Source of the DNA: Flavobacterium defluvii
GTDB taxonomy: Bacteria; Bacteroidota; Bacteroidia; Flavobacteriales; Flavobacteriaceae
Direction: 5' to 3'
DNA length: 64,000 bases
Assembly: GCF_900129555.1 (NCBI RefSeq)
Contig: NZ_FQWC01000006.1
Coordinates: 62,001-126,000 of the forward strand
The notes under the pieces were generated by a model, which saw only the letters and a program-made list of their open reading frames with translations, did no database searches and was not told the origin of the DNA. Shown here piece after piece: positions 23,199 through 32,853 of the stretch. A program made the position numbers and the translations under genes. Within the stretch, counting starts at the first letter, position 1. Each line of letters opens with the position of its first letter.

Positions 23199-25832
23199 CT
23201 ATTTCAAACCAGCCAAACTCTGCTCAATTGTAGCAATTTTTGCCAAAGCATCAGCTTGTTTTTGTTTTTCTATATTTAAAACTTTTTCCGGAGCTCCGTT
23301 TACGAATTTCTCGTTCGAAAGTTTTGCTTCAACAGATTTCAGAAATCCTTTTGTATAATTTAATTCTTCTGTCAGTTTTGCAATTTCTGCTTCAACATCG
23401 ATATTTCCTGAAATCGGAATAAAATATTCATTTGATTTTACACGGAAAGATAATGCGCCGTCTACTTTTGCTGAAACATACTCAAAAGCTGAAACGTTTC
23501 CTAATTTCGTTACGATTGAATCGAAATAAGTTGTTAAGTTTTCGCTGTTGATTGCTTTTAATTCTATAGCATCTTTAAACGGAATATTTTTATCTTTTCT
23601 AATTGTTCTAATTCCGGAAATTACTTCTGTAATATTATCAAAATCAGTAATTAAATCTGCATTGAATGGTTTTAATTCCGGCCAGGTTGAAACAATTAAA
23701 GCTTCTTCCGGCGTTCTCTCCGTAATTAACTGCCAGATTTCCTCTGTTAAGAAAGGCATAAACGGATGCAATAATTTCAGGTTACTTTCTAACATTTCGA
23801 TCGCTTTCGCAAAAGTTACGCTGTCAATTGGCTGTTGGTAAGCTGGTTTGATCATTTCTAAGAACCAAGAACAGAAATCATCCCAAACCAATTTATAAAT
23901 AGCCATTAATGAATCTGAAATTCTGTATTTCTCAAAATTATCTTCAATGTCAACTAAAGTCTGCTGTAATTTCGCTTCGTACCATTCGATTGCCACTTTT
24001 GATGATTCTGGCTGAGCGATAGTTTCTGAAACTTCCCACCCTTTAATTAATTTGAATGCATTCCAGATTTTGTTTGAAAATGCTTTTCCCTGACTGCATA
24101 ATTCTTCATCAAACATAATATCGTTTCCTGCAGAAGCGCTTAAAAGCAATCCTACACGAACGCCATCTGCACTAAATTTATCAATCAAATCTAAAGGATC
24201 AGGAGAATTTCCTAATGATTTAGACATTTTACGACGTTGTTTATCACGAACTAAACCTGTTAAATATACATTTGTAAATGGTTTTTCGCCTGCATATTCA
24301 TAACCCGCAATGATCATTCTCGCAACCCAGAAAAACAAAATATCCGGACCTGTAACCAAATCGTTTGTTGGATAATAATATTTAAAATCCGGGCTTTCCG
24401 GATCCATGATGCCGCCAAAAACAGACATTGGCCATAACCAAGATGAGAACCAAGTATCTAAAGCGTCAACATCCTGTTTAAGGTCGTTTGTTGTTAATTG
24501 TTTATTGTTTGTTGCTTCCTGTGCTAATTTTAGCGCCTCTTCAATATTTTCAGCAACTACAAAATCTTCTTTTCCGTCTCCGTAATAATATGCCGGAATT
24601 TGTTGCCCCCACCATAATTGGCGAGAAATATTCCAATCGCGAATGTTATTTAACCAGTGTGCATACGTGTTTTCGAAACGTTTTGGGTGTAATTTAATAT
24701 CTCCTGTTTCTAAAACTGATTTAATAGCCGGTTTTACCAATTCTTCCATTTTCAGGAACCATTGGTCAGATAATCTAGGTTCGATTACCGCTTTTGTTCT
24801 TTCAGAAGTTCCAACTTTATTTAAGTGAACTTCTGTTTTTGCTAAAGCACCAATTTCTTCCAGTTCTTTTGCAATTTCTTTACGAACAACAAAACGATCT
24901 TTTCCTTGGTAGTGTAATCCGAAACTGTTTAATGTAGCATCTTCATTAAAAATATCAACGATTTCGAGATTGTGTTTTTCACCCAAAGTTTTATCGTTCA
25001 TATCGTGCGCAGGCGTTACTTTCAAACATCCTGTTCCGAATTCTACATCTACATATTCGTCTTCGATAATTGGAATTACTCTACCGCAAATAGGAACGAT
25101 TGCTTTTTTACCTTTTAAATGCGTAAAACGATCATCGTTTGGATTGATACAGATAGCAGTATCTCCAAAAATAGTTTCCGGACGCGTTGTGGCAATGGTC
25201 AAAAATTCCTCAGTTCCCTCGATTTTATATTTTAAGAAAAATAATTTTCCTTGCTGTTCTTCGTAAATTACTTCTTCGTCAGAAAGCGTAGTTTTTGCTT
25301 CCGGATCCCAGTTCACCATACGATATCCTCTGTAAATTAATCCTTTGTTATATAAATCTACAAACGATTTAATTACAGATGCAGACATATCTGGATCCAT
25401 TGTAAACTTTGTACGTTCCCAATCGCAAGAAGCACCTAATTTCTTAAGTTGTTCCAGGATTGTTCCTCCATATTTATCTGTCCATTCCCAAGCATGTTTT
25501 AGGAATTCTTCGCGGGTCAAATCGTTTTTATTGATTCCTTCTGCTTTTAATTTTGCTACAACTTTTGCTTCTGTAGCAATAGAAGCGTGGTCTGTTCCCG
25601 GTACCCAGCAAGCGTTGAATCCTTTAAGACGTGCTCTTCTAATTAAAACATCCTGAATTGTATTATTCAACATATGTCCCATGTGAAGGACTCCAGTGAC
25701 GTTTGGCGGCGGGATTACAATTGTATAAGGTGTTCTGTGATCAGGTTCTGAATGAAAATAATTGTTTTTCATCCAGTAATCATACCATTTGTTCTCAATC
25801 GCTTTAGCGTCAAATTGTGCTGGAATTGTCAT
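23199..25832 (-). CDS. valS: Valyl-tRNA synthetase
   Basis: 877 residues, full length. The class Ia HIGH motif appears as HMGHMLN (about 51-57, after PPPNVTGVL) and the KMSKS motif as KMSKSLGN near 535. The editing domain lies between, and a C-terminal coiled coil (about 810-877; AEIAKLTEELNYTKGFL) is the tRNA-binding arm of ValRS. Charges tRNA-Val with valine. Oddity: residues 440-449 (TNNKQLTTND) are encoded by a copy of an interspersed DNA repeat (24486-24514) that also flanks the four-helix-bundle gene; the frame is kept. Upstream, TTTAATCG-type repeats fill much of the gap to the next gene. Confidence 0.97.
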   Translation of the reverse strand: MTIPAQFDAKAIENKWYDYWMKNNYFHSEPDHRTPYTIVIPPPNVTGVLHMGHMLNNTIQDVLIRRARLKGFNACWVPGTDHASIATEAKVVAKLKAEGINKNDLTREEFLKHAWEWTDKYGGTILEQLKKLGASCDWERTKFTMDPDMSASVIKSFVDLYNKGLIYRGYRMVNWDPEAKTTLSDEEVIYEEQQGKLFFLKYKIEGTEEFLTIATTRPETIFGDTAICINPNDDRFTHLKGKKAIVPICGRVIPIIEDEYVDVEFGTGCLKVTPAHDMNDKTLGEKHNLEIVDIFNEDATLNSFGLHYQGKDRFVVRKEIAKELEEIGALAKTEVHLNKVGTSERTKAVIEPRLSDQWFLKMEELVKPAIKSVLETGDIKLHPKRFENTYAHWLNNIRDWNISRQLWWGQQIPAYYYGDGKEDFVVAENIEEALKLAQEATNNKQLTTNDLKQDVDALDTWFSSWLWPMSVFGGIMDPESPDFKYYYPTNDLVTGPDILFFWVARMIIAGYEYAGEKPFTNVYLTGLVRDKQRRKMSKSLGNSPDPLDLIDKFSADGVRVGLLLSASAGNDIMFDEELCSQGKAFSNKIWNAFKLIKGWEVSETIAQPESSKVAIEWYEAKLQQTLVDIEDNFEKYRISDSLMAIYKLVWDDFCSWFLEMIKPAYQQPIDSVTFAKAIEMLESNLKLLHPFMPFLTEEIWQLITERTPEEALIVSTWPELKPFNADLITDFDNITEVISGIRTIRKDKNIPFKDAIELKAINSENLTTYFDSIVTKLGNVSAFEYVSAKVDGALSFRVKSNEYFIPISGNIDVEAEIAKLTEELNYTKGFLKSVEAKLSNEKFVNGAPEKVLNIEKQKQADALAKIATIEQSLAGLK
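24486..24514. repeat. TTTGTTGTT/TTTATTGTTT repeat inside valS
   Basis: GTTTGTTGTTAATTG followed by TTTATTGTTTGTTG, a sequence of 29 bases made almost only of T, G and A on this strand. It is closely like the repeats at 36515-36545 and 36950-36985. It encodes about ten polar residues in valS on the other strand. Confidence 0.7.
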
Positions 25833-25843
25833 TTACTAGGGTT

Positions 25844-25966
25844 GTTTAATCGTTTATTTTTTGTTGATTCGTTTAATCGTTAAATTGTTTAATCGTTTGT
25901 TTATTTTGTGAAGTCCATCTAGGTAAATCGATTAACCGATTAAACAGTTAAACAAATAAACGAAAC
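25844..25966. repeat. TTTAATCG repeat cluster upstream of valS
   Basis: Several copies of GTTTAATCG or TTTAATCGTTTA (25843-25897) are followed by inverted copies (CGATTAACCGATTAAAC, then AAACAAATAAACGAAAC at 25928-25965), so the whole can fold as a long, imperfect hairpin. The same motif forms the near-perfect stem at 44689-44734. Confidence 0.6.
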
Positions 25967-26041
25967 TTTGGTTCAATTTTTGTAATTATAATTAACAGCA
26001 AAAGTAAATAATTAAGTACACTATAAAAAACGAATTAATAA

Positions 26042-26072
26042 TTTGTGTGTTAATTAAAACAATGTATATTTA
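26042..26072 (+). promoter_or_regulatory. Promoter of the DUF1573 gene
   Basis: TTTG at 26042-26045, a 19-base spacer and TATATTTA at 26065-26072 (one base off TAnnTTTG). It lies inside the longer reading frame that begins with GTG at 26047, which argues for the ATG at 26098 as the real start. Confidence 0.55.
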
Positions 26073-26097
26073 CTTACAACTTAAAAACAATTTCAAA

Positions 26098-26478
26098 ATG
26101 AAAAATGTTGCCTCTTTTATTGCAGTCGTATTGTTTAGCGCGATAGGTTATGCACAAAATGGCCCAAAAATTGAATTTGCAGCCGCGGACAATACTATCG
26201 ATTATGGAAAAATTTCTAAGACTGATAACGGAGTCCGCTCCTTTGAGTTTACTAACACAGGAGATGCACCGCTTTTAATTATTGGTGCCGAATCTACAGT
26301 TAGTTCTATTATTGTTACAAAACCTGCTGCAGCAGTTATGCCAGGAAAAAAAGGAAAAATTGATGTGAAATACAACATGGCAGCTGGTCCAATTCGTAAA
26401 ACAATTACTGTTGAAACCAATGCTGTGAATTATCCTGATGGCCGGGTTGCCCTTAAAATTAAGGGAGAAGTTTTATAA
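26098..26478 (+). CDS. Small exported DUF1573 protein
   Basis: 126 residues from ATG 26098. The frame is open further up to a GTG at 26047, but the promoter lies there and the ATG gives a clean signal peptide (MKNVASFIAVVLFSAIGYAQ). The mature part is one DUF1573 domain, an Ig-like or MSP-like beta-sandwich: YGKISKTDNGVRSFEFTNTG, APLLIIGAEST and the C-terminal strand ALKIKGEVL. Such proteins are common in Bacteroidetes and of unknown role, probably periplasmic. It shares a bidirectional terminator with the convergent lipoprotein gene. Confidence 0.85.
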   Translation: MKNVASFIAVVLFSAIGYAQNGPKIEFAAADNTIDYGKISKTDNGVRSFEFTNTGDAPLLIIGAESTVSSIIVTKPAAAVMPGKKGKIDVKYNMAAGPIRKTITVETNAVNYPDGRVALKIKGEVL

Positions 26479-26500
26479 AAAATAAATTCTTAAAATAGCA

Positions 26501-26530
26501 AAAGCCGTTTCTTAATCGAAACGGCTTTTT
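26501..26530. terminator. Bidirectional terminator
   Basis: An 11-pair stem AAAGCCGTTTC / GAAACGGCTTT with a short loop and A/T runs on both sides, between convergent genes. Confidence 0.88.
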
Positions 26531-26558
26531 ATTTTATCAAAATCTTACTTTTTACTTT

Positions 26559-27041
26559 TTATTTAGCTGCACATTCTGCAGCATCAAATTTATATTTTAC
26601 ACGATCAAAATCGATTGGTTTGTCTTTTACCAAATACGTTACTCCCATTGTTGTCTGCATGGTTCCGTTTCCTAAAATAAGCTGTTTGTCTTTCTTTAAA
26701 AATGCCATTGGGTTTTTGAATGTTTTGTCCTTTTGTGCTAAATCCTTAAAAGTATAATCGGCAAATAAAGTATCTCCATGAAATTCACCCGCAATTTCGC
26801 CGGTTCTTACTGTTGAAGGCGCTACTTTCATAATCATATTTCCAGATAATTTTCCATTTTTTAAAGTATTTAATTTTAGCTGGATTGTATCTTTTTCATA
26901 TACTGCCTGATAACATTCTGTTTTTGTAACAGTTTCAGCATCAGCTTTTGCTGCTACAGCTTCTTTTTGTTTTTCTTCATTTTTACAGCTTTGAAATCCA
27001 ATACAGATAACAAGCAGACAAGGCAAAATTAGATTTTTCAT
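26559..27041 (-). CDS. Small lipoprotein of unknown function
   Basis: 160 residues. A lipoprotein signal ends at Cys19 (GFQSCKNEE), followed by a Lys/Glu/Ala-rich linker (about 20-40). The mature domain (about 43-160) has alternating strands with G-x-G-turns (KNGKLSGNMIMKV, TGEIAGEFHGDTLFADYTF) and looks like a small beta-barrel. Two cysteines (43 and 157) at the domain ends could form a disulfide. No family can be named with confidence. Monocistronic. Confidence 0.7.
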   Translation of the reverse strand: MKNLILPCLLVICIGFQSCKNEEKQKEAVAAKADAETVTKTECYQAVYEKDTIQLKLNTLKNGKLSGNMIMKVAPSTVRTGEIAGEFHGDTLFADYTFKDLAQKDKTFKNPMAFLKKDKQLILGNGTMQTTMGVTYLVKDKPIDFDRVKYKFDAAECAAK

Positions 27042-27133
27042 ATTTCTATATTTTTAATTCTGTGGTTATTTTATAAAATTAAATAAAAAAGAAGCCAAAA
27101 TAAAGGCTTAATGATTTTTAATTTTTATAGCAT

Positions 27134-29272
27134 TTATAAATTCTTAATTACAAATTCAGATCTTCTATTGAGCTCGTGATCTTCCTCTGAACACGCCTCG
27201 TCGGTTTTACATTTAATAATTGGCACTGATTCTCCATAACCTTTTGCAGAAACTCTTTTGGCATCAATTCCGGATTGAATTAGGAATTCTCTGGTTGAAT
27301 TGGCTCTTTTTTGAGATAATTGTTCATTGAATTTTGCGTTTCCTCGTGAATCTGTATGCGAACCAATTTCGATTACCATTCCCGGATATTTCTTCATTAA
27401 TTCGACAACTCTGCCCAAAACAACTTTAGATTCTTTACGAATGTACCACATGTTATAATCAAAATAAATAGGGTCTGTTTTGATAATTAAACGATCTTTA
27501 TCTCTTACAACGTCTTTTTCTTTCTCTAAAATTTCTTTTACTTTTTCGTTCTTTTTAATTTCTGCGGCAGCTATTTCAGCTTCTTTTGCTTTCTTCTCTT
27601 TTTGTTTTAACTCAATTGCCGCAAGCGCTTCTTTCTTTTTATTTTCTTCTTCGATAATAATTTCCTGCTGCCTTTTCTTTTCGGCATTTTCTTTTTCTTC
27701 AAGTTTGATTTTTTCCAAAGATTTTAATGCTAAAGAAGCGTCGTTTTCTTTATCTCTTATATTATCTAAAGATAAAGTTTTAGACTCATTTGTGTATTTT
27801 TCTTTGAAGGCAGAAACTTTATACGAAGCTTCGCAGGGAACTCTAAAACTAAATTTTCCGTCAGCAAGAGTTGTTGCTGTATTTAAAGTTTTATTTTCCG
27901 AGTCCTGCAATATTACAGTTGCATTTTCTAAAACCAGTTTAGTATCAATATCTGTAATAGTTCCTGCAATTAACTGATGACAATCTTCTACAATTAAATC
28001 TTTAATTTCTTTAAATTGATAAATATCGTCGCCGCCTTTTCCACCTTCTCTATTGGATGCAAAATATCCTTCTTTGGTTTCTGAATTAATATTGAAGGCA
28101 AAATCGTCTAAATTTGAATTTAAAGGAAGTCCGATATTTATTGGTTTTGAATATTCATTTCCATTTATTTCTGAAACAAAAACGTCCAGAGATCCGTATC
28201 CTAAATGTCCATCCGAAGAAAAATAAAGTTTATTATCTCCTGAAGCAAAAGGAAACTGCTCTCTTTTATTGGTATTAATTTCCGGTCCTAAATTCTTTGG
28301 GGTATCAAATGCGCCTTTGTTTATATTAACCGAATAAATATCAAAAGATCCCACTGATCCCGGCATATCTGACGCAAAATACAATACTTTTTCATCGGCA
28401 CTCAGTGCAGGATGCTCTACTGAATAATTTGGGCTATTGAAAGGAAGTGACGTAATATTAGTCCATTTTCCATCAACTAATTCGGCTCTGAAAATCTGAA
28501 GATTAGAAATTTTCTTGTCGTCTCTTTTTTTCTTTCCGTTTTTAGAATTGTTTCTGGTAAAATAAATTGTTTTACCATCTTTTGTAAAAACGGCATTTGA
28601 TTCGTGCATTCCGGTTTTTAATTCTTTAGCAAAATAGTGCGTGATAGAATCGGCTGCATTAATATTTTTTAACGGAATTGTAACGAGATTTAAATAAGTT
28701 TCTCCATCCCATTTAAATTTTTTATCGAATATTCCGGGTTTTAGTTTAACTCCTGCAAATACTAAATTTCCTTTGTACTCAACGGCTCCAAACTCTGAAT
28801 TTGGCGTATTTATTGGTAAATTTTTAATATCAAATCGTTTTCCAATCGCCGAAACATTTTCTAAGGTTTTTATATTTTTTTCAAAATTTATAATATCCTC
28901 AGGATTTGATGATTTCGAATAATATTCTTTTAATGCAGCATTTGCTTCATCGTAATTATTTGTTGCTTTTAAAGTTTGAGCATATCTAAAATGATATTCT
29001 CTGTCTAAATTGTCATTATAGTTTTTAAATAATAAACGATAATAACGCTGCGCTTTTACTAGGTCGTTTGTATAATAATAAGAATCCGCAAGGTTTTTAA
29101 TTACTTCTTGTGACGGTTTTTCTTCAGCCAGTTTTTCGTATAAAACAATAGCTTCGCTGTAATAAGTTCTGTCAAAAAATTTCTTTGCCCTAACCAATTC
29201 CTGATCCTGAGCAATTATAAACTGTATTGAAAATACGAATATAATAACGAGTAGTTTTTTCATATTTTTCAT
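27134..29272 (-). CDS. OmpA-family protein with TPR and PD40 repeats (type IX secretion-associated)
   Basis: 712 residues from the ATG at 29272, one base after the stop of the PorP/SprF-like gene; a longer frame would begin with TTG. ATG 29263 is also possible. Order: signal peptide, TPR-like repeats (about 25-140), WD40-like PD40 propeller (about 185-420; e.g. HPALSADEKVLYFASDMPG), a CarboxypepD_reg-like domain (about 430-500), a Lys/Glu-rich coiled linker, and a C-terminal OmpA domain (about 600-712) with IEIGSHTDSRGNAKFNEQLS, which binds peptidoglycan. This PorE-like layout often follows sprF-like genes, and the operon position fits an envelope anchor for a type IX-secreted protein. Location is the periplasm and outer membrane. 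Confidence 0.85.
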   Translation of the reverse strand: MKNMKKLLVIIFVFSIQFIIAQDQELVRAKKFFDRTYYSEAIVLYEKLAEEKPSQEVIKNLADSYYYTNDLVKAQRYYRLLFKNYNDNLDREYHFRYAQTLKATNNYDEANAALKEYYSKSSNPEDIINFEKNIKTLENVSAIGKRFDIKNLPINTPNSEFGAVEYKGNLVFAGVKLKPGIFDKKFKWDGETYLNLVTIPLKNINAADSITHYFAKELKTGMHESNAVFTKDGKTIYFTRNNSKNGKKKRDDKKISNLQIFRAELVDGKWTNITSLPFNSPNYSVEHPALSADEKVLYFASDMPGSVGSFDIYSVNINKGAFDTPKNLGPEINTNKREQFPFASGDNKLYFSSDGHLGYGSLDVFVSEINGNEYSKPINIGLPLNSNLDDFAFNINSETKEGYFASNREGGKGGDDIYQFKEIKDLIVEDCHQLIAGTITDIDTKLVLENATVILQDSENKTLNTATTLADGKFSFRVPCEASYKVSAFKEKYTNESKTLSLDNIRDKENDASLALKSLEKIKLEEKENAEKKRQQEIIIEEENKKKEALAAIELKQKEKKAKEAEIAAAEIKKNEKVKEILEKEKDVVRDKDRLIIKTDPIYFDYNMWYIRKESKVVLGRVVELMKKYPGMVIEIGSHTDSRGNAKFNEQLSQKRANSTREFLIQSGIDAKRVSAKGYGESVPIIKCKTDEACSEEDHELNRRSEFVIKNL

Positions 29273-29273
29273 T

Positions 29274-30203
29274 TTAGAAGAATCTAGGTGATTTATCAAA
29301 TCCTTTACCTAATAAATCCAAATCAAAAAGCAGCATGATTTCGTGTGTTCCCGAATTGAACTGACCTAAATTCGTAAGTGTATAATCGTAAGCGTAACCA
29401 ACTCTAAGTGTAGGCGTTACATTAAAATTAAACAATGCACTTACAGAATCGTCTATTCTATAAGCGGCACCAAGTTCAAACTTTTCGTTGTATAAAACAT
29501 TGGCCGTTAAATCTATTGAAATAGGTGCTCCTTTTACAAATTTTGTCATAAATGCAGGTTTTACTTTCCACATATCATTGACCTGAAAAACATATCCTGC
29601 AGTAAGGAAAGTATGTATGTTTTCTGATCCAAAAGCATTTACACCTGATTTTTCTTCAATATATTTTGATTTCAACAAATTAGGAACCGAAAGCCCAACG
29701 TATAAATTATCTCTAAAATAATAAGCCCCTATTCCTATATTTGGTTTTGTGGCATTTATATTTTCGGCGAAAGCCATATCTGTTGCCGGATCATTGAACT
29801 TAAATCCATTAAAATTGGTTTGCATTGATGATATTCCTGCTTTAAGTCCAAGTGAAAGTTTGTTTTTTCCGCCTAGATTTAAAACATAAGCAAAATCAGC
29901 GTAGATATTATTTTCTTTTTTAGCGCCGTCACCAATATCGTCTGATATAAAAGACAAACCTGCTTCTGCCTTATCAGAAATTGCGGTATGTCCAAAAAAG
30001 GTAAAAGTTTTTGGAGCACCAACTGCACCAACCCATTGCGATCTGTACAATCCTCCAAAATTCATCATAGCAGGAACTCCGGTTGCATACGCGGGATTTA
30101 CTACACTCATATTATACATATAATGTGTGTATTCCGGATCCTGCTGCGCCGAAACCGATGTTAAGTAAAAAAAGAAAGTTATGTAGAGTAATATTTTTTT
30201 CAT
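29274..30203 (-). CDS. PorP/SprF family type IX secretion system membrane protein
   Basis: 309 residues with a signal peptide of about 19 residues (LTSVSAQ). It has the family start QDPEYTHYMYNMSVVNPAYATG, GLYRSQWVGAVGAPKTFTFFGHT, and a barrel that ends in a Gly/Leu-rich strand (HEIMLLFDLDL). PorP/SprF proteins are outer-membrane proteins that help a particular type IX cargo, usually the gene next door, reach or attach to the surface. Here the cargo gene at 30223-32853 starts the operon with a 19-base gap, and the OmpA gene follows at 1 base. This order is the usual one for such clusters. Confidence 0.9.
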   Translation of the reverse strand: MKKILLYITFFFYLTSVSAQQDPEYTHYMYNMSVVNPAYATGVPAMMNFGGLYRSQWVGAVGAPKTFTFFGHTAISDKAEAGLSFISDDIGDGAKKENNIYADFAYVLNLGGKNKLSLGLKAGISSMQTNFNGFKFNDPATDMAFAENINATKPNIGIGAYYFRDNLYVGLSVPNLLKSKYIEEKSGVNAFGSENIHTFLTAGYVFQVNDMWKVKPAFMTKFVKGAPISIDLTANVLYNEKFELGAAYRIDDSVSALFNFNVTPTLRVGYAYDYTLTNLGQFNSGTHEIMLLFDLDLLGKGFDKSPRFF

Positions 30204-30222
30204 TTGAATTTATATTAAGAAA

Positions 30223-32853
30223 TTATCGATTTAAATAAAGACGTCCTTGTTGAGGCGGTCTGTTGTCTTTATTAAAATAGAGAATGTAAAAATATACTCC
30301 GTTTGGTGCTATTCCGCTTCCAATTCCACTTTGTTCATAATTTATTCCGTCCCAGGCTGGCTTATTTTTAAAGCCTTTATACATTCCGTTTCCATATCTA
30401 TTGAAAATTTCAAGTTTATAATCCGGATATAAAAAGTCAATATCAGGAATTGTAAAAGTATCGTTTATTCCATCTCCGTTTGGAGAAAAACCATCGGGAA
30501 CAAAAAACGTGTATTGCGGAGAATCACAAACTGTAAGCGAAACAGTTACAGCCAGATTTTCTTCTGAAAAACAATTTGTAACTGTTGAAAGATCAAAACC
30601 ATAATACGTTGCTTTATCAACTAAAAGAGTTGAGGATGAAAGTAAATTACCGTTATTTGGCGCATCATACCAAACTACTGTTGAAGGTGATCCTGTATTA
30701 TTTGATAAATCAAGAATCGTAGGATTGTCTAAACCACAAAAATTTTGTCCATCCAGATTTAATGTTGGAGGTGGTGTATCATTAATTGTTACCGTGACTT
30801 TGGATGGCTGCGAAACACAGCCCGCTCCTGAAGTTTCTTTCACAAAATAATCTTCAGATTTTAATACATATGTATTAGGAAGCGGAGTTGTTTCCGTAGC
30901 AGAGATGTACCATTTATATTGAGTTCCTTGCGGCTGTAAATCAGCAACAGTTGATTGGTCTGTTTTACAAAATGCCTGATCTGTTACTATTGGTGAAGAT
31001 GGTATGGAATTTAGAATAAAAGTGGCTGATATTCCGCTTACATCACTTTCGCATCCTGTAATATTATTTTTTAATTTCACAATTGTAATTGTTGTTGAAC
31101 CAGAATTCACAAGTAAATTAGCAGGAAGAACAAAAATAGAACTCCCATCGATAGCGGTTAATGGTATATTCTCTACTCCTGAAGTATTACTTCCAGAAAG
31201 CACGTACGATAATGTAACATCTGTCAGAGTTTGTAAACCAGAAACATTAACTTTTACTTCTTCACCAAAACATACATTTTGTATTTGCAATCTTAAAAGT
31301 GAACCGTTTGGCAAAGGGTTCGTTTGTATTTCGCCTTTTAAATTAGCCGAATTAACACATTGAGAAACAACATGTGTTATCGCTGTGATAGTTACGGTAG
31401 AAAATCCACTTCTTGAATTAAAAATCTCTGGTATAACAAATGTTCCATTTCCACCAGAAACTGTAATTCTCGTCACTTGAGAAGGTACTGTATTTGCACC
31501 TGATAAATTATAAACAATATCATAATCACCATCTGCCAGTTTTGCCGCATTCGTTATTTGAATTATGCCCTCCTGATTTTGACAAGTAACAGCAGGAGTA
31601 ATTAACGCTCCATTCAAATCCGGAATAGGATAGATTATTAATTCATCATATAAATCATTGATAATATTTTGACATGTTAATGCACTGGTTGTAGAGGCAA
31701 TGTTCAATACCGTAATTTTAAATTTTCCAGCTTTTTGAAAAAAAACAGAATTTAAAGGAAATGATGCAACCCCATTATTAAAGTTAGCCACAACGCTCTG
31801 CGTAAATCCAGCTATATCATAGGTTACATAATAAGTCCCATTAGGAATATTCGACGGACCTCTTGTAATCGTTAACCTATATGTTGCAGTAGGAATCTCA
31901 CTTTCGCAGATATCTGAGTCAACTTCTACAACTGCTCCTGTAAAATCCAGACTTTTTTCAAGTCTTACCCTTACAGTTGTTTGATCAGCAGGACATATAG
32001 GGTGCGTTGACGGCACTGTATAATTGAAATTATAATATCCTTCTCCATAAGTATTATAAATTCTTTCAATATTTATATTATGATCTCCAATGAAAGTCAA
32101 TTCGCCAGTTCCGTTACTTTCGGTCCAGGTTCCTCCAGCATCATATCCTGAAATTGAAGTAAAAAGATCATAATTTTGATATGCAGTCAAACCATCACTA
32201 CCACACAAGTTTAAAGGAACAGAATTTCCAGAATTAGGCGCCCTAAAAATAGTTATAACTGCAGTAGATGACATTGCCGGGCAAGTACCAATAGCTGGCA
32301 TTGTGTATGTGAAATAAAATGTTCCTTCCATATTCTCAACATTAATAGAAGAATTAACATCTTGATTAGTAGTATCATTATGCCATTGACCATTAAATTG
32401 AGGACTAACATCTACTCCATTAAACGCCTGAAAAAGATTAAAATTAACTACTGAACTACAAACAGAAACGTTTGGAGATGTTACACCAGAATAACCTCCT
32501 ATTGTAACAGTAACTGTTGCTGAATTATCGACACAGCCAGCATTTCCTGTAACTGTATAAGTATAACGATAGATCCCACTTGCTCTGATTACCTGAGCAT
32601 TTAAAATTCCGGTTGTTAAATTTAAACCACCTGATGAATTATCATCTGTCCAAACTCCTCCTGAAACAGGAGATCCACCAAGTAAAGAAAATAAATCAAT
32701 TGTTTTACTACTTACATTAGGAATATCACAAACTTCAAAACTCGCATCATCACCAGCACATTGGGCATTTATTGTTTGAGGTAAAAATGATAAAAAAACA
32801 AAAAATAAAATTACACGTAAGAAATCATTGTATTTTTTGGTCATAAACTGCAT
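30223..32853 (-). CDS. Secreted surface protein with type IX type B C-terminal sorting domain
   Basis: 876 residues. The start is ATG 32853 or the ATG three codons on (32844); a signal peptide ends at about residue 31 (TINAQ). The body is a series of Ig-like/PKD-like beta-sandwich repeats rich in Thr, Ser and Gly with paired cysteines. The last 90 residues form the gliding motility-associated type B sorting domain (TIGR04131 type): FVPDGFSPNGDGINDTFTIP, LEIFNRYGN, NGVYFYILYF and a final LYLNR. Type IX cargo that is probably held at the cell surface. Much smaller than SprB-type adhesins. First gene of a three-gene operon with the PorP/SprF-like and OmpA genes. Confidence 0.88.
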   Translation of the reverse strand: MQFMTKKYNDFLRVILFFVFLSFLPQTINAQCAGDDASFEVCDIPNVSSKTIDLFSLLGGSPVSGGVWTDDNSSGGLNLTTGILNAQVIRASGIYRYTYTVTGNAGCVDNSATVTVTIGGYSGVTSPNVSVCSSVVNFNLFQAFNGVDVSPQFNGQWHNDTTNQDVNSSINVENMEGTFYFTYTMPAIGTCPAMSSTAVITIFRAPNSGNSVPLNLCGSDGLTAYQNYDLFTSISGYDAGGTWTESNGTGELTFIGDHNINIERIYNTYGEGYYNFNYTVPSTHPICPADQTTVRVRLEKSLDFTGAVVEVDSDICESEIPTATYRLTITRGPSNIPNGTYYVTYDIAGFTQSVVANFNNGVASFPLNSVFFQKAGKFKITVLNIASTTSALTCQNIINDLYDELIIYPIPDLNGALITPAVTCQNQEGIIQITNAAKLADGDYDIVYNLSGANTVPSQVTRITVSGGNGTFVIPEIFNSRSGFSTVTITAITHVVSQCVNSANLKGEIQTNPLPNGSLLRLQIQNVCFGEEVKVNVSGLQTLTDVTLSYVLSGSNTSGVENIPLTAIDGSSIFVLPANLLVNSGSTTITIVKLKNNITGCESDVSGISATFILNSIPSSPIVTDQAFCKTDQSTVADLQPQGTQYKWYISATETTPLPNTYVLKSEDYFVKETSGAGCVSQPSKVTVTINDTPPPTLNLDGQNFCGLDNPTILDLSNNTGSPSTVVWYDAPNNGNLLSSSTLLVDKATYYGFDLSTVTNCFSEENLAVTVSLTVCDSPQYTFFVPDGFSPNGDGINDTFTIPDIDFLYPDYKLEIFNRYGNGMYKGFKNKPAWDGINYEQSGIGSGIAPNGVYFYILYFNKDNRPPQQGRLYLNR

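Noticed and set aside
24486..24514. Possible frameshift or assembly error in valS
   Set aside because: The reading frame continues on both sides with conserved ValRS sequence, so the repeat is an in-frame replacement and not a break.
26047..26097. Upstream start (GTG) for the DUF1573 gene
   Set aside because: A good promoter lies within this stretch and the ATG at 26098 gives a proper signal peptide.
29273..29299. Upstream start (TTG) of the OmpA-family gene, overlapping the PorP/SprF-like gene
   Set aside because: It would put polar residues before the signal peptide; ATG 29272 lies one base after the preceding stop, a normal operon junction.
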